The translations under genes were made by a program, and so were the position numbers. A model generated the notes under the pieces. It made no database searches. It worked only from the letters and a program-made list of their open reading frames with translations, and had not been told where the DNA came from. From positions 1 through 6,265 of the forward strand of contig JAHECQ010000239.1 of NCBI GenBank assembly GCA_024641625.1: a stretch of DNA of 6,265 nucleotides. The letters are read 5' to 3'. Shown here piece by piece: positions 5,360 to 6,265 of the stretch. The stretch is from Acidimicrobiales bacterium. GTDB lineage: Bacteria; Actinomycetota; Acidimicrobiia; Acidimicrobiales; SZUA-35. Each line of letters starts with the position of its first letter. Positions within the stretch are counted from its first letter, which is position 1.

Positions 5360-5364
5360 CTGAC

Positions 5365-6265
5365 ATGACACTCGACACCATCTGGGTATTCGCCGAGGCC
5401 AACGAGGGCCAGGTCACTTCTTCCACCCTCGAACTCCTCACCAAGGCTCGAGAACTCGCCGACACCGTTGCCTGTGTGTACGCCGGCGATGCCGACGAGA
5501 TCGCCGAGCAGGTCGGGGCTTTCGGCGCCGAAACCGTCTACAGCGTCGACGTCGACGACCGGTTGATAGGCCCATCGGCCGCCGCCGCCATGGCTGCGTC
5601 GATCGAAGGAGGCGAGTCTCCCGACGCCATCTTGTTCGCCACCACCTACGACGCCCGTGACACCGCAGCCCGTCTGGGGGTCAAGCTCGATCGTACGGTC
5701 ATCTCGAACTGCGTCGGTCTCGAGCTCGACGGCGACTCGCTCGTTGCGGTGGCTTCCATCTTCGGTGGAGCCACCGACGTGAAGACCAAGTTCACCGGTG
5801 AGGGACCATTCCTTGCGTTGGTGCGACCGAAGTCCTTCCCGGCGGAGTCCGCCGACGGGGCCGAAGCTGCAACCGAGGAACTCGACGTCCCCGACCTCGG
5901 TGGTTCGGGCGGGGCGACGGTCGCCGACCGTTTCATCGAGGAATCCGACGGGCCCAAGCTCGACGAAGCTGCGGTGGTGGTCTCCGGTGGGCGCGGTCTC
6001 GGCGAGGCGGCAAAGTACGCCATGGTCGAGGCGCTGGCCAAGAAGCTCAAGGGAGCAGCCGGAGCATCTCGGGCCATCGTGGACGCCGGCTGGGTTCCGT
6101 ACTCCCAGCAGGTGGGTCAGACCGGCAAGGTCGTCAAGCCCGATCTCTACATTGCCTGCGGCATCAGCGGGGCCACTCAGCATCTGGTCGGCATGAAGGG
6201 CGCCAAGAACATCATTGCCATCAACAAGGATCCCGAGGCGCCGATCTTCGGTATCGCCGATCTCG
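5365..6265 (+). CDS. etfA: Electron transfer flavoprotein, alpha subunit (3' truncated by window)
   Basis: Exactly 300 codons are visible and the reading frame is open to the window edge; roughly 20 residues are probably missing. The alpha subunit carries the redox-active FAD of ETF. The N-terminal domain I begins M-T-L-D-T-I-W-V-F-A-E (1-11) and runs to about 175. The C-terminal FAD domain II shows V-V-S-G-G-R-G-L-G at 205-213, G-A-S-R-A-I-V-D-A-G at 233-242 (R236 matches the conserved flavin-stabilising arginine), V-P-Y-S-Q-Q-V-G-Q-T-G at 244-254, I-S-G-A-T-Q-H at 267-273 and A-I-N-K-D-P-E-A-P-I-F at 285-295. These are all intact, so the protein should bind FAD and work with the adjacent EtfB. 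The start follows from the AGGAGG 5 bases upstream. It looks like an ordinary fatty-acid-oxidation type ETF; a bifurcating role cannot be ruled out by eye, but no fix-type genes are in the window. Confidence 0.95.
   Translation, partial: MTLDTIWVFAEANEGQVTSSTLELLTKARELADTVACVYAGDADEIAEQVGAFGAETVYSVDVDDRLIGPSAAAAMAASIEGGESPDAILFATTYDARDTAARLGVKLDRTVISNCVGLELDGDSLVAVASIFGGATDVKTKFTGEGPFLALVRPKSFPAESADGAEAATEELDVPDLGGSGGATVADRFIEESDGPKLDEAAVVVSGGRGLGEAAKYAMVEALAKKLKGAAGASRAIVDAGWVPYSQQVGQTGKVVKPDLYIACGISGATQHLVGMKGAKNIIAINKDPEAPIFGIADL

Noticed and set aside
4464..5465. Open reading frame on the - strand continuing upstream of the lipid kinase through all of etfB
   Set aside because: It is antisense to the clearly real etfB and the start of etfA, its translation is low-complexity (H, D, G, R rich) without motifs, and homology of the lipid kinase begins at 4463. 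Long antisense frames are expected in GC-rich coding DNA.
5287..6183. 298-codon frame on the - strand across etfA
   Set aside because: It lies antisense to etfA, which has all its FAD-domain motifs; a shadow frame from codon bias.
1..6265. Mobile elements, CRISPR arrays, tRNA or rRNA genes, phage or toxin-antitoxin genes
   Set aside because: No transposase, terminal inverted repeats, regularly spaced repeats, cloverleaf or CCA-type ends were seen, and almost all of the sequence is taken up by recognised core genes.

Overview
The window is high-GC, densely packed chromosomal DNA that looks like core genome of an actinobacterium. The markers are a WhiB-family iron-sulfur regulator, a PdtaS-type histidine kinase and a DUF3107 protein, all of which are actinobacterial hallmarks. 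The protein divergence and lineage-typical EtfAB would suit a deep-branching group such as Acidimicrobiia, but that placement is an inference. No mobile element, CRISPR array, tRNA, rRNA or phage gene is visible.

Layout, left to right. (1) 2-274, +: the C-terminal end of an Mrp/ApbC-type P-loop ATPase. (2) 343-585, +: a complete small DUF3107 protein, preceded by a gap holding two mutually exclusive stem-loops. (3) 638-2155, +: a complete PdtaS-like cytosolic sensor histidine kinase. (4) 2152-2556, -: a WhiB1-like protein that converges on pdtaS, with the two stop codons overlapping. (5) 2557-2792: a divergent promoter region. (6) 2793-3536, +: a glycerophosphodiester phosphodiesterase. (7) 3537-4463, -: a diacylglycerol-kinase-family lipid kinase, whose stop codon directly abuts that of the phosphodiesterase. 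(8) 4464-4574: a second divergent intergenic region. (9) 4575-5354 and 5365-6265, +: etfB and etfA, an operon for the electron-transfer flavoprotein; etfA runs off the window.

Three functional themes sit side by side. The first is signalling and redox-responsive transcription (PdtaS and WhiB1). From memory, the same convergent neighbour pair exists in Mycobacterium tuberculosis (Rv3220c/Rv3219), with a DUF3107 gene (Rv3208A) not far away, so this looks like an old conserved neighbourhood. The second is glycerolipid turnover (GDPD and lipid kinase). The third is electron transfer from acyl-CoA dehydrogenases (EtfAB).

I see no clearly new biological system. The most interesting points are that this PdtaS contains no cysteine at all, the competing hairpins ahead of the DUF3107 gene, two convergent gene pairs with no space for a terminator, and a possible leaderless etfBA transcript.
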